This document shows positions 24,295 through 33,899 of a stretch of DNA of 64,000 nucleotides, piece by piece. Source of the DNA: Streptomyces clavifer (lineage in GTDB: Bacteria > Actinomycetota > Actinomycetes > Streptomycetales > Streptomycetaceae); contig BMWJ01000002.1 of assembly GCA_014651175.1 (NCBI GenBank), forward strand, positions 62,001-126,000, read 5' to 3'. Position 1 is the stretch's first letter. Each line of letters opens with the position of its first letter. A model generated the notes under the pieces. That model was given only the letters and a program-made list of their open reading frames with translations, had not been told where the DNA came from and ran no database searches. The translations under genes were made by a program, and so were the position numbers.

Positions 24295-25322
24295 GACAGG
24301 CACCTCGGCTGGGTGATCGCGATGCCGGTGGGCGGAGCACTGCCGTCCTCGTTCGTCACTCCGGCGACCTTCGCTTCGCAGAGGTAGAGGTTGAGCCACG
24401 AGCCGTACGAGGCGAGGCGGGTGATCGCCGCCATCTTGGCCGGGGTCTTCTGCAGGAAGCTCTCGATCTTCGGCGTGTTCTCGTCGAGCCGGTCGGTGAG
24501 GCGTCCGAGCTGTGCGATGTCCTCCTTGAGGGGCTTGCGCCCGTCCTGGAGGAGATCGGCGGTGACGGTGGTGAGCGCGCCCATCGCCGTCACCGCTTCG
24601 CCGAGCGGCTCACGGTCGCCGGAGAAGCCCGTGACGAGCTTCTGGAGGGTGACCACGAGGTCGTCGAAGCCGGCCTCCCGGTCGTTGACGGTCTTCAGGA
24701 CCGTGTTGAGGTTCTTGATCACCTCGCCGATCACCTCGTCCTTGGCCGCGACGGTGCCGGTCAGCGATCCGACGTGGGAGAGGATGCTGTCGACGGTGCC
24801 GCCCTCGCCCTGGAGGACCTGCACGAGGGAACCGGCGAGCTGGTTGACGTCCGGCGGCGACAGCCCTTCGAACAGCGGCTGGAAGCCGTTGAAGAGCTGC
24901 GTCAGGTCGAGTGCCGGCGTGGTGCGGGAGAGCGGGATGGTCGCGCCCGCGGCGAAGCTGCGGCCGACGGGTCCCGCGCCCTGGTCGAGGTCGATGTAGC
25001 GCTGGCCGACCATGTTGAGGTACTTGATCGACGCGGTCACCGAGGCGGGCAGCCTGCGGCCCTTGCGCACGGCGAAGCCGACCTCGGCCAGCCGCTTGTC
25101 GGCGACCTCGACGGACTCGACCTGGCCGACCTTGACGCCGGCGATCCTGACGCTGTCCCCGACGACGAGCCCGGTCGCGTCGGTGAACCGCGCCTTGTAC
25201 GTCGTGGTGTCGCCGACGCCCGTGTTGGCGATGGACAGGGCCAGGACGGTGGTGGCCAGGACCGTCACGACGATGAAGACGATCGATTTCGCGAGGGGTC
25301 CCGCGAGGGAGCGGCGCTTCAC
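24291..25322 (-). CDS. mceB: Mce family protein, MceB position
   Basis: This 343-aa protein has the anchor SIVFIVVTVLATTVLALSIAN and an Mce domain at about 40-115 (YKARFTDATGLVVGDSVRIAGVKVGQVESV). Then comes the QPLFEGLSPPDVNQLAGSLVQVLQGEGGTV segment seen in MceB-type proteins, and a C-terminal pair of cysteines (LYLCEAKV, QPRCLS). The start is GTG 25322, overlapping the mceA stop by GTGA. The longer frame upstream lies antisense or inside mceA and is not real. Confidence 0.92.
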   Translation of the reverse strand: MKRRSLAGPLAKSIVFIVVTVLATTVLALSIANTGVGDTTTYKARFTDATGLVVGDSVRIAGVKVGQVESVEVADKRLAEVGFAVRKGRRLPASVTASIKYLNMVGQRYIDLDQGAGPVGRSFAAGATIPLSRTTPALDLTQLFNGFQPLFEGLSPPDVNQLAGSLVQVLQGEGGTVDSILSHVGSLTGTVAAKDEVIGEVIKNLNTVLKTVNDREAGFDDLVVTLQKLVTGFSGDREPLGEAVTAMGALTTVTADLLQDGRKPLKEDIAQLGRLTDRLDENTPKIESFLQKTPAKMAAITRLASYGSWLNLYLCEAKVAGVTNEDGSAPPTGIAITQPRCLS

Positions 25323-26617
25323 TTGAGCTTCACCTCCGCACCGCGGAAGGCCGGACCGATGAGCACGCTGCTCCAGTCGGGCAGGGTCTGCGGCTGGACT
25401 TCGAGTGAGGGGGCGACGAGTTCGTTGACGAGCCTGCTCTCCTGCGGGGAGTTGGGCATGCCCAGCGCGCTGTCGGCGGCGGGCTCCCGCGTCTCCTCGC
25501 CGACGGCTGCGTCGTCCGTGGCGGGCGTGGTTCGGGTGTCGGCGGTGGGTGCCGCCTTCCCGACGTACGGGACCGAGTAGCAGTGCGGGCCGCCGGTGGC
25601 GTCGTAGACCGGGGTGTCCCGGCCGGCCACGTACTTGCCCTTGGACTTCACGGCCTTGACGGTGACGTGCAGTCCGGGCTTGTCCGTGCCCTTGCCGAGC
25701 GCCTTGTCCATGGCGGGGACGAAACCCGCCATGGTGCGCAGGGTGCAGGGGAAGGCGTCCGAGTACTCCGCGAGGAGTTCCAGTGTCGGTCTGCCTGAGG
25801 CGGAGAGCCGGATGAGGTTGTCCTTGTTCTGCCGCAGGAAGGAGGTGACGTCCTGGGCGGAGGCGGTGGTGGAGCCGTACAGACCGGCGAGTTCCGCCTG
25901 CTGTTCGGCGAGGGTGCCGCTGGTGGTGGTGAAGTCGGTGAGTGCGTCGAGAACGTCGGGTGCCGCGTCCGCGTAGAGCGTGCTCACCTTGACGAGTTCC
26001 TTGATGTCCGCGTTGAGCGTGGGGAGCTGGGGGTTGAACTCCTTCAGATGGGCGTCGAGGGTGACCAGCGTGTCGCCGAGCTTGTCGCCGCGTCCCTCCA
26101 GCGCCTGCGAGACGGCGTTGAGGGTGGCGGCGAGCTTCTGCGGCTGCACGGCGGTGAGCATCGGCAGGACGTTGCTCAGGACTTCCTCCAGCTCGATGGC
26201 GTTGCTGGAGCGGTCCTGAGGGATCACGTCGCCCGCCCGCAGGGTCTGCGCCGAGGGGACGGGCGGGGGGACCAGGGCGACGAACCGCTCCCCGAAGAGG
26301 GTGGTGGGCAGCATCTGGGCGGTGACGTCGGCCGGTATCCGGCCGAGCCTGTCGGGCTGGATGGCGAGGGTCAGCCGCGCCCCTTCGCCGTCGGCCGCGA
26401 TGTCGCGGACCTGCCCGATCACGACGCCGCGCAGCTTCACGTCGGCGTTGTCGTGCATCTCGTTGCCGACGCTCCCGGTGCGTACGGTCACGGTGACGTC
26501 GTCGGAGAAGTCCTTCTCGTACACCGAGACCGACACCCACACGAGCAGGGCGGGCACGAGCACGAAGGCCACGCCGGCAAGTCTGCGGCGCACCGTCTGC
26601 GCCGTGGAGGAATGCAT
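25319..26617 (-). CDS. mceA: Mce family protein, MceA position
   Basis: This 432-aa protein has the anchor LAGVAFVLVPALLVWVSVSVY, an Mce domain at about 40-118 (VTVTVRTGSVGNEMHDNADVKLRGVVIGQV), and a helical part with QPQKLAATLNAVSQALEGRGDKLGDTL, typical of MceA. The C-terminal region carries Cys in FPCTLRTMAGFVP and PHCYSVPY. The start overlaps the yrbEB stop by one base (TGATG). As first of the six subunits it probably sits next to the permease in the complex. Confidence 0.93.
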   Translation of the reverse strand: MHSSTAQTVRRRLAGVAFVLVPALLVWVSVSVYEKDFSDDVTVTVRTGSVGNEMHDNADVKLRGVVIGQVRDIAADGEGARLTLAIQPDRLGRIPADVTAQMLPTTLFGERFVALVPPPVPSAQTLRAGDVIPQDRSSNAIELEEVLSNVLPMLTAVQPQKLAATLNAVSQALEGRGDKLGDTLVTLDAHLKEFNPQLPTLNADIKELVKVSTLYADAAPDVLDALTDFTTTSGTLAEQQAELAGLYGSTTASAQDVTSFLRQNKDNLIRLSASGRPTLELLAEYSDAFPCTLRTMAGFVPAMDKALGKGTDKPGLHVTVKAVKSKGKYVAGRDTPVYDATGGPHCYSVPYVGKAAPTADTRTTPATDDAAVGEETREPAADSALGMPNSPQESRLVNELVAPSLEVQPQTLPDWSSVLIGPAFRGAEVKLK

Positions 26618-27420
26618 CAGCCGGCCACCTTCACCGTTGTCGTCGCGCCCCAGATGGCGAGTGAGAGGAAGAAGTCGGTGACGCTGATCAGCACGATGGC
26701 GTTGCGCACCGAGCGGCCCACGGCCACACCCACCCCGGCGGGGCCGCCGGTGGCGTGGAAGCCGTAGTAGCAGTGGGCGAGGATCACCAGCACGCTGAAG
26801 ATCAGCACTTTGAGCACCGACAGGAGCACGTCGTCCGGGGAGAGGAAGAGATTGAAGTAGTGGTCGTACGTGCCCGCGGACTGGCCGTTGAACAGGACGG
26901 TGACGTAGCGGGACGCCACGTACGAGGAGAGCAGCCCGATCGCGTACAGCGGGATGATCGCGACGACTCCGGCGATGATCCGGGTGGTGACGAGGTAGGG
27001 CATGGACCGGACCCCCATCGCCTCCAGGGCGTCCACCTCCTCGTTGATCCGCATCGCTCCGAGCTGGGCGGTGAAGCCCGCGCCGACGGTCGCGGAGAGG
27101 GCGAGGCCCGCGACGAGCGGGGCGATCTCACGGGTGTTGAAGTAGGCGGAGATGAAGCCGGTGAAGGCGGAGGTACCGATCTGGTTGAGCGCCGCGTACC
27201 CCTGGAGGCCGACGACCGTGCCGGTGGCGAGGGTCATCGCGATCATCACGCCGATGGTGCCGCCGATGACGCCGAGGCCGCCGCTGCCGAAGGCGACTTC
27301 GGCGAGGAGCCGCTGCACCTCCTTGAGGTAGCGGCGCAGGGTGCGCGGGATCCAGATCAGCGCGCGCACGTAGAACAGGAGCTGGTCGCCCGAGCGGTCG
27401 AGCCGGCTGAGCATCGACAT
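26617..27420 (-). CDS. yrbEB: YrbE/MlaE-type permease of the Mce transporter (second subunit)
   Basis: The 267-aa integral membrane protein has about five hydrophobic segments and the MlaE family signature text (FGSGGLGVIGGTIGVMIAMTLATGTVVGLQGY; GLALSATVGAGFTAQLGAMRINEEVDALEAMGV). In the Mce/Mla systems two such subunits form the inner-membrane channel driven by MceG. The gene lies 3 bases after its partner permease and is coupled to mceA. Confidence 0.94.
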   Translation of the reverse strand: MSMLSRLDRSGDQLLFYVRALIWIPRTLRRYLKEVQRLLAEVAFGSGGLGVIGGTIGVMIAMTLATGTVVGLQGYAALNQIGTSAFTGFISAYFNTREIAPLVAGLALSATVGAGFTAQLGAMRINEEVDALEAMGVRSMPYLVTTRIIAGVVAIIPLYAIGLLSSYVASRYVTVLFNGQSAGTYDHYFNLFLSPDDVLLSVLKVLIFSVLVILAHCYYGFHATGGPAGVGVAVGRSVRNAIVLISVTDFFLSLAIWGATTTVKVAG

Positions 27421-27423
27421 CGG

Positions 27424-28275
27424 TCAGCTCCCCTTCGCGGGGACGATCTGGAGGTAGATCGCCGTGAGGACCATGTTCACGAAGAACAGGAGCATGAAGG
27501 TGATGACGACGGACTGGTTGACCGCGTCGCCGACGCCCTTGGGTCCGCCGCGCGGGTTCAGTCCGCGGTAGGCCGCGACGATGCCCGCGATGAAGCCGAA
27601 GACGAGGGCCTTGAACTCGCCGATGTAGAGGTCGGGCAGCTGGGCCAGGGCGGAGAAGCTCGCGAGGTAGGCGCCCGGTGTGCCGCCCTGCATGATCACG
27701 TTGAAGAAGTAGCCGCCGAGCGTGCCGACGACGGACACCAGTCCGTTGAGCAGGACGGCGACGAGCATGGTGGCGAGGACCCGGGGGACGACGAGGCGCT
27801 GGATGGGCGAGACGCCCATGACCTCCATGGCGTCGAGCTCCTCGCGGATCTTCCGGGAGCCGAGGTCGGCGCAGATGGCCGAGCCCGCCGCCCCGGAGAT
27901 CAGCAGCGCCACGATGAGCGGGCTGGCCTGCTGGATGACGGCGAGGACACTGGCGCCGCCGGTGAAGGACTGGGCGCCGAGCTGCTCGGTGAGCGAGCCG
28001 ACCTGGAGGGCGATGACCGCGCCGAACGGGATGGAGACGAGGGCCGCGGGCAGGATGGTGACGCTGGCGACGAACCAGAACTGCTCGATGAACTCCCTCA
28101 CCTGGAAGGGCCGCCGGAAGATCGCCCGGGTCACCGCGGCGGCGAGCGCGAACAGCTTCCCGGTCTCGCGCAGCGGGGCGAGCAGCCGTGACGGGGGCTT
28201 CTGCCGCGGCGTGGCGTCCGCGGGGACGCGGTCCGCCGGTTCGCCGGCCGGCCGGACCGGCAGCGGGGCCGTCAC
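27424..28275 (-). CDS. yrbEA: YrbE/MlaE-type permease of the Mce transporter (first subunit)
   Basis: This 283-aa permease has a basic/proline-rich cytoplasmic start, then MlaE-type text (EFIEQFWFVASVTILPAALVSIPFGAVIALQVGSL; LLISGAAGSAICADLGSRKIREELDAMEVMGV). The start is GTG 28275, overlapping the mceG stop (GTGA), which gives VTAPLPVRPAGEP; longer upstream frames lie within mceG. It pairs with the next gene to make the heteromeric membrane channel. Confidence 0.93.
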   Translation of the reverse strand: MTAPLPVRPAGEPADRVPADATPRQKPPSRLLAPLRETGKLFALAAAVTRAIFRRPFQVREFIEQFWFVASVTILPAALVSIPFGAVIALQVGSLTEQLGAQSFTGGASVLAVIQQASPLIVALLISGAAGSAICADLGSRKIREELDAMEVMGVSPIQRLVVPRVLATMLVAVLLNGLVSVVGTLGGYFFNVIMQGGTPGAYLASFSALAQLPDLYIGEFKALVFGFIAGIVAAYRGLNPRGGPKGVGDAVNQSVVITFMLLFFVNMVLTAIYLQIVPAKGS

Positions 28276-29255
28276 AGGCGCCCACCGCCCGGGGCCGGTG
28301 TGTAGCTGTTCAGGATGGCCGTACGGGCGGCCTGCGGCAGCTGGCCCATCATCGACATGACCCGCTCCCGTCGGCGCAGCGCGCCCTGCCGCACGGGCAT
28401 CCCGGGCGAGGGCTCCAGCTGCGGGACGACGCTGCGCGGCCCGGCGCCGGGGCCGGTCCCGTTCAGCTGCTCGGCCGCGAGGGTGGCCGCGTCCTTCTCC
28501 TCGGACATCCCGATGGGGCCTTCGCGGCGCCCGGCCAGGAACTGGGAGACGACGGGCATGTCGCTGGTGAGCAGTACCTCGCGTGGCCCGAAGGTGACGA
28601 GGTTGCGGCAGAACAGCATGCCCATGTTGTCGGGAACGGTGGCCGCGATGTCGAGGTTGTGGGTGACGATGAGCATCGTCGCGTCGATCTGCGCGTTGAG
28701 GTCGATGAGGAGCTGCGAGAGGTACGCGGTGCGGACCGGGTCGAGTCCGGAGTCCGGCTCGTCGCACAGGATGATCTGCGGGTCCAGCACGAGGGCACGG
28801 GCCAGGCCGGCACGCTTGCGCATTCCGCCGGATATCTCGCCGGGCAGTTTCTCCTCGGCTCCGAGGAGCCCGACGATGTCGATGCGCTCCATGACGATGC
28901 GGCGGATTTCCGATTCCTTCTTGCGGGTGTGTTCACGCAAGGGAAAAGCGATGTTGTCGAAGAGCGACATCGAGCCGAAGAGCGCGCCGTCCTGGAACAT
29001 GAGACCGAAGAGCTTCCGGGTCTCCATGATCTCCCGCTCGGGGCTGTTGACCATGTCGACGCCATTGATGAGGACGCGCCCCTGTTCCGGCTTCAGCAGT
29101 CCGATGATGGATTTGAGGAAGACCGTCTTTCCCGTGCCGGAGGGACCGAGCATCACGCTCACCTCACCGGCCGGCAGCGTGAGGCTGACGTCCTGCCAGA
29201 TGTTCTGCTTGCCGAAGGACTTCGTCAGGCCCTCGACGACTACTTCGATTCCCAT
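28272..29255 (-). CDS. mceG: MceG/Mkl-type ABC ATPase energising the Mce transporter
   Basis: This 327-aa protein has Walker A GPSGTGKT at 37-44, a Q-loop (LMFQDGALF), the signature SGGMRKR, Walker B IILCDEPDSGLDP and switch THNLD. The extra C-terminal 80 residues (SEEKDAATLAAEQLNGTG... to PGGGRL) are typical of actinobacterial MceG proteins and may regulate assembly. It has the ribosome site GAAGGAGGG. It is the first gene of a 13-kb leftward operon. In mycobacteria mceG is usually encoded apart from mce operons, whereas here it leads the cluster. Confidence 0.94.
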   Translation of the reverse strand: MGIEVVVEGLTKSFGKQNIWQDVSLTLPAGEVSVMLGPSGTGKTVFLKSIIGLLKPEQGRVLINGVDMVNSPEREIMETRKLFGLMFQDGALFGSMSLFDNIAFPLREHTRKKESEIRRIVMERIDIVGLLGAEEKLPGEISGGMRKRAGLARALVLDPQIILCDEPDSGLDPVRTAYLSQLLIDLNAQIDATMLIVTHNLDIAATVPDNMGMLFCRNLVTFGPREVLLTSDMPVVSQFLAGRREGPIGMSEEKDAATLAAEQLNGTGPGAGPRSVVPQLEPSPGMPVRQGALRRRERVMSMMGQLPQAARTAILNSYTPAPGGGRL

Positions 29256-29430
29256 CGGCCCTCCTTCGAAGGGGTGGTGAACGACGTCATCTGTCAGCGC
29301 TCCGGCTCAGAGATATCCAATGGCGACTCGTCACGCATGCGCCAGGAGGCGCACGTTAGGTCCGCCGAAACCGCCAGGACAAGCCGTTGAACAGCGGAAA
29401 TCGACGGGCAGGGTGCCCGGTGTGGATCAC

Positions 29431-29447
29431 TTGTCACCGAGTGACAA
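29431..29447. promoter_or_regulatory. Candidate operator in the mce leader
   Basis: TTGTCAC-CGA-GTGACAA is a perfect 7-3-7 inverted repeat, 176 bases upstream of the mceG start. Its size and symmetry suit a dimeric repressor. No cognate regulator is directly adjacent; the nearest is the PucR-type gene about 4.5 kb away. Confidence 0.5.
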
Positions 29448-29844
29448 CCCCGTACGGCGGGTTTGTCGAAATCTGCGCAAGATCTCCGGTGTGCGGGCCG
29501 GGGCCGGTCCCGCGCCGCGGGACCCCGGCACCGGGAGGGGGCTCCGCTCCGGATGGAGGACCCGGGTCCGCAGCCGCTCCCGGCGGAGACCCGGCCAAGG
29601 GGGGCGCGACCGGGAATCCACGAGCGTCGAACGAGCAGGTGCGGACGCGTTTCCGACCTGCTCATCCGGGACGCTACGGGTCAGTAACCTTACTTCGCAA
29701 TAGCGGTTCACGAATTTTCTGACAGGTAATGCGCAGGCGCTGATTTCTTGTGGCCCGATGAGTAATCGGCTGTCGAAACCTATCGAAAAGTGAGGCTTCG
29801 AGGACGGTGCCGACGTGTCACGGAACGCCTTCAGGGCACGACGA

Positions 29845-29884
29845 AGCCCGCTCCGACCAGCATGTCGTCCGGTCGGAGCGGGCT
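29845..29884 (-). terminator. Terminator of the three-gene secreted-protein cluster
   Basis: A perfect 14-bp stem (29845-29858 with 29871-29884) encloses a 12-base loop, 72 bases beyond the last leftward stop. It insulates the mce leader from the cluster upstream. Confidence 0.75.
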
Positions 29885-29955
29885 CATGGGCGGGAAATCG
29901 GCGGCACGCACGAAGTGACAAGGAGCGGGGTGCGGTGCCGGCCGCGCCCTGTCGG

Positions 29956-30912
29956 TTACTTCACCGCGGAGTGCCAGTTCCGGGCGAGCTCCTTGCCGGC
30001 GTCGGGCACCGACATGCCGGGTGCCGTGAGACCGGCCGTGTAGGTCTTGGTGTCGTTCAGGACCAGATTGTTCGAGCCGGCCGCGGCGGGCAGGCCGACC
30101 TTGAGGTCGATCGCCCAGCTGAGCAGCCCGCCCAGCCCGCAGCCACTGGCCTTGGGCACGGAGAACTGGTTGTCACCCTGAGCGGCCCCCGACAGCCCGA
30201 TCTGGATCATCGAGCCCCCGTCCGGGTTCGCGGTGCCGTCCCCGTCGAACAGGGAGACGCCCATGGTCGGAGCGTTGAGGTTCCCCGGCCGGAGGAGCAC
30301 CGGGTTGCTGTTGCTGCCGATGTAGCAGTTGGAGCCGAGAAGCGGGTTCTCCAGGCGGATCCTGACGGGCAGCTTGACGATGGGCCCGGAGGAGATCCCC
30401 GCGACCAGGCTGAATTCGGTCGGCGCACCGGCCGACTCCACCGTGGCGGTGACCTTGTTCAGGGTCGCGTCGGTGATCTGCCCGCAGACCGCGGAGACGA
30501 CCGGGATGTTGCTGGGGCACATGATGCCCAGCAGCCCGCCCGGGATCGTCGTCTTGCCGCTGACAAGGGATCCGGCCGCCGGGGGGACGACCGTGTAGGT
30601 CCCCTGGGCCGGGTGCTGGATGACACCGAACTGCATGTTCGTGGAACCGGTCGTGGCCGTGGTGTTGCCCAGTTTGATCGTGCCGTTGGGCGATGTCGAG
30701 GTCACGCACAGAGCGATGTCGGTGTCCCCGTCCGTCGCGAGCATGGCGGGGTTGTCCACCGGACAGCGGTCGAACGGGGCCCAGGCACCGTTGAGCTGGG
30801 TAGCGGCGGCCGTGGCGGCACCGGCCGGCGTCGCAGTCAGGGGCATGACCAGCGCGGCGGAAGCGGCGACGGCACCGGCGCCCTTGATCCAGGTCTTCGA
30901 GACAGGTCTCAT
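29956..30912 (-). CDS. Secreted protein of unknown function (cluster member 3)
   Basis: The 318-aa product has a clear Sec signal peptide (KTWIKGAGAVAASAALVMPLTATPAGAA). The mature part is rich in Thr, Gly, Asn and beta-prone segments, with several cysteines (DRCPV, ALCVTS, IMCPSN, AVCGQ, SNCYIG, ASGCGLGG) that could form disulfides. The last 30 residues have a positively charged end (ELARNWHSAVK). I recognise no enzyme motif. ATG 30912 follows GAGGGAACG. It is the third of three leftward secreted-protein genes, between the mce operon and a PucR-type regulator, which hints at an envelope or lipid-related role. Confidence 0.8.
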   Translation of the reverse strand: MRPVSKTWIKGAGAVAASAALVMPLTATPAGAATAAATQLNGAWAPFDRCPVDNPAMLATDGDTDIALCVTSTSPNGTIKLGNTTATTGSTNMQFGVIQHPAQGTYTVVPPAAGSLVSGKTTIPGGLLGIMCPSNIPVVSAVCGQITDATLNKVTATVESAGAPTEFSLVAGISSGPIVKLPVRIRLENPLLGSNCYIGSNSNPVLLRPGNLNAPTMGVSLFDGDGTANPDGGSMIQIGLSGAAQGDNQFSVPKASGCGLGGLLSWAIDLKVGLPAAAGSNNLVLNDTKTYTAGLTAPGMSVPDAGKELARNWHSAVK

Positions 30913-30986
30913 CGTTCCCTCAATTCGATTACGGCTCAGAAGAGTTGTCGTGCTCGGTGCGTGTTGTTCCCGCCGGTGGCGAGGCC

Positions 30987-32489
30987 TCAGCGAGCTGCCT
31001 TCGGCACGTCCACCGGCTGGTTCTCGGGCGTGCAGACGGCCCGGTCGCCCTGGGCGGCGGCGCAGGGGGCCCCCTGCACCTGCTTGACGTAGCCGGGCGA
31101 TCCGGACAGTGAGGCGGTGAAGAGGTTGTCGAGGTCCTCGTCGACGCCGCACCCGCTGAAGGGCGGAAGCGTCACCGAACCCGTGACCGGGCCGCCCTGA
31201 CCCAGGGTGTAGCCGTCGAGGACGCCGTCGGCCCCGTACGTCCCGAGGCCGTTCAGGGTGAGCGTGAAGGGCTTGCTCGTGCGGCAGTCGTCCCCCACGT
31301 CCAGGGGGACGCCGTTGACCTCGACGTCATGCAGCCGGAGCATGAGGTCCAGGGTGATCACCGTGGTGTTGCGGCTCGAGAAGTCGGACATCTTGATGGC
31401 CAGATCGGATTTGACGTTCGGCGTCAGGCTGCCGTCGTCCCGGGTTCCCGGGGGGATCTGTGTCATTTCCAGAGTGGCCGTCGTCGGCATGAATCCGAAG
31501 GTGAGGAACGTCCCCTCGGCGGGTGGCAGCTGGGGCTTGCCCTGGTAGTCCAGCACCACGGTCGAGTCCTGGTACATGTGCATGTAGCCCGGATCGGAGA
31601 AGTCCGGTCGTGTCTCGCCCTGCGTGATCTGCCCGCACGCCACCGGGAATCTGGTCGCGCCGTCGAGTTTGGTCACGTTCGCGTAGCCGGTCACGTAGGC
31701 GACCATGTTGAAGGGGTCGTCCGGGTCCCCCACACAGGGCGGCGCGTCGGCCGCCGCCGGCTCCTCGGCCCTCTTCCCCACTTCGGGCCTGCCGGTGTCT
31801 CCCCATTCCGCCGTCCCCCCGGGCAGGCTCGCGCTCGGTGACGGCTCCGATCCGGTCCCGTCCTCCTCGTCGGCCGCTACCCCCACCGTCGCCAGGGACG
31901 CCCCCTGGTCCGCGTCCAGGACGCATTCCAGCGCGAGGCTCCGCGGTTCGGCCGGGGCACCCTCGGCGGTCCTGGGCGTCAGGACCACGGACAGGCCGGC
32001 TGCTGCGAACGAGAGGTCACCGGGTGCCCCGGGCTTCACGTACGGAACACCCCCGGAGGTGTTCAGGGTCAGGCCGCCCGTCTCGGGAACGGGCGCGGAC
32101 TCCGCGCCGGCACCGACCCACTCGGCTTCCGCGTGCCCGCCGTTCTGCGCCAGGTCCACCGTGAGCCGCGTCTCGGCACTCACGGTCGCGGCCCCTGCCG
32201 CTGTCAGCTCCGTGACCACGCCCTCGGGCAGGGTCACCTCCGTCACCACGTCCTCGGGCTGTACCGCATGTCCGGCCCGGACCGCTTCCGCGACCCGTGC
32301 TCGCACCCCCGCCTTCACCGGCTGCTCGCCGGACGGGAGGTCGCAGGTGTACGCGAGGTCGGCGTCGATCTCCAGCACACCGGGGGCCGCCTGCGCACTG
32401 GGGATCATGCCCCCCATCAGGACGGCGGCGGCCACGGCGGCGCCCCGCGCGGTACGGCGCCGGACTCCCGCGCCCTGGATGCGCTTCAT
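30987..32489 (-). CDS. Secreted protein with N-terminal DUF6801-like domain (cluster member 2)
   Basis: This 500-aa protein has a signal peptide ending near AQAA (residues 1-35). A domain at about 38-195 opens VLEIDADLAYTCDLPSGEQPV, resembling DUF6801 of secreted actinobacterial proteins. After an acidic, Ser/Pro-rich linker comes a second beta-rich region at about 250-490 with cysteines (PPCVGDP, VACGQ, DDCRTSK, SGCGVDED, GAPCAA). No catalytic motif can be read. The ribosome site GAAGGGG precedes ATG 32489. The gap to the next gene is 74 bases, so the cluster is probably one transcription unit. Confidence 0.8.
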   Translation of the reverse strand: MKRIQGAGVRRRTARGAAVAAAVLMGGMIPSAQAAPGVLEIDADLAYTCDLPSGEQPVKAGVRARVAEAVRAGHAVQPEDVVTEVTLPEGVVTELTAAGAATVSAETRLTVDLAQNGGHAEAEWVGAGAESAPVPETGGLTLNTSGGVPYVKPGAPGDLSFAAAGLSVVLTPRTAEGAPAEPRSLALECVLDADQGASLATVGVAADEEDGTGSEPSPSASLPGGTAEWGDTGRPEVGKRAEEPAAADAPPCVGDPDDPFNMVAYVTGYANVTKLDGATRFPVACGQITQGETRPDFSDPGYMHMYQDSTVVLDYQGKPQLPPAEGTFLTFGFMPTTATLEMTQIPPGTRDDGSLTPNVKSDLAIKMSDFSSRNTTVITLDLMLRLHDVEVNGVPLDVGDDCRTSKPFTLTLNGLGTYGADGVLDGYTLGQGGPVTGSVTLPPFSGCGVDEDLDNLFTASLSGSPGYVKQVQGAPCAAAQGDRAVCTPENQPVDVPKAAR

Positions 32490-32595
32490 TCAGGTGTTCC
32501 CCTTCGGACGGACCGGCCGGAACCGGGACGGTGGATCGCACGACGGGCGTGCCGCCGCGCGATCCCTCTTCAGCCGACTTCGGTGCGTGCCCCGG

Positions 32596-33899
<1,304 letters not shown>

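Larger units (their letters stand above)
29256..29955. other. Leader region of the mce operon plus the end of the secreted-protein cluster
   Basis: About 700 bases separate mceG from the stop of the next leftward gene. It holds a perfect palindrome at 29431-29447, an AGTAA-CC-TTACT element at 29683-29694, and a strong hairpin at 29845-29884. AT content is higher between about 29680 and 29800. No coding region is convincing; overlapping small ORFs disagree in frame and have no ribosome sites. Confidence 0.6.

Noticed and set aside
29427-29921. Small ORFs on both strands in the mce leader
   Set aside because: They overlap in several frames, lack ribosome sites and disagree with GC third-position bias.
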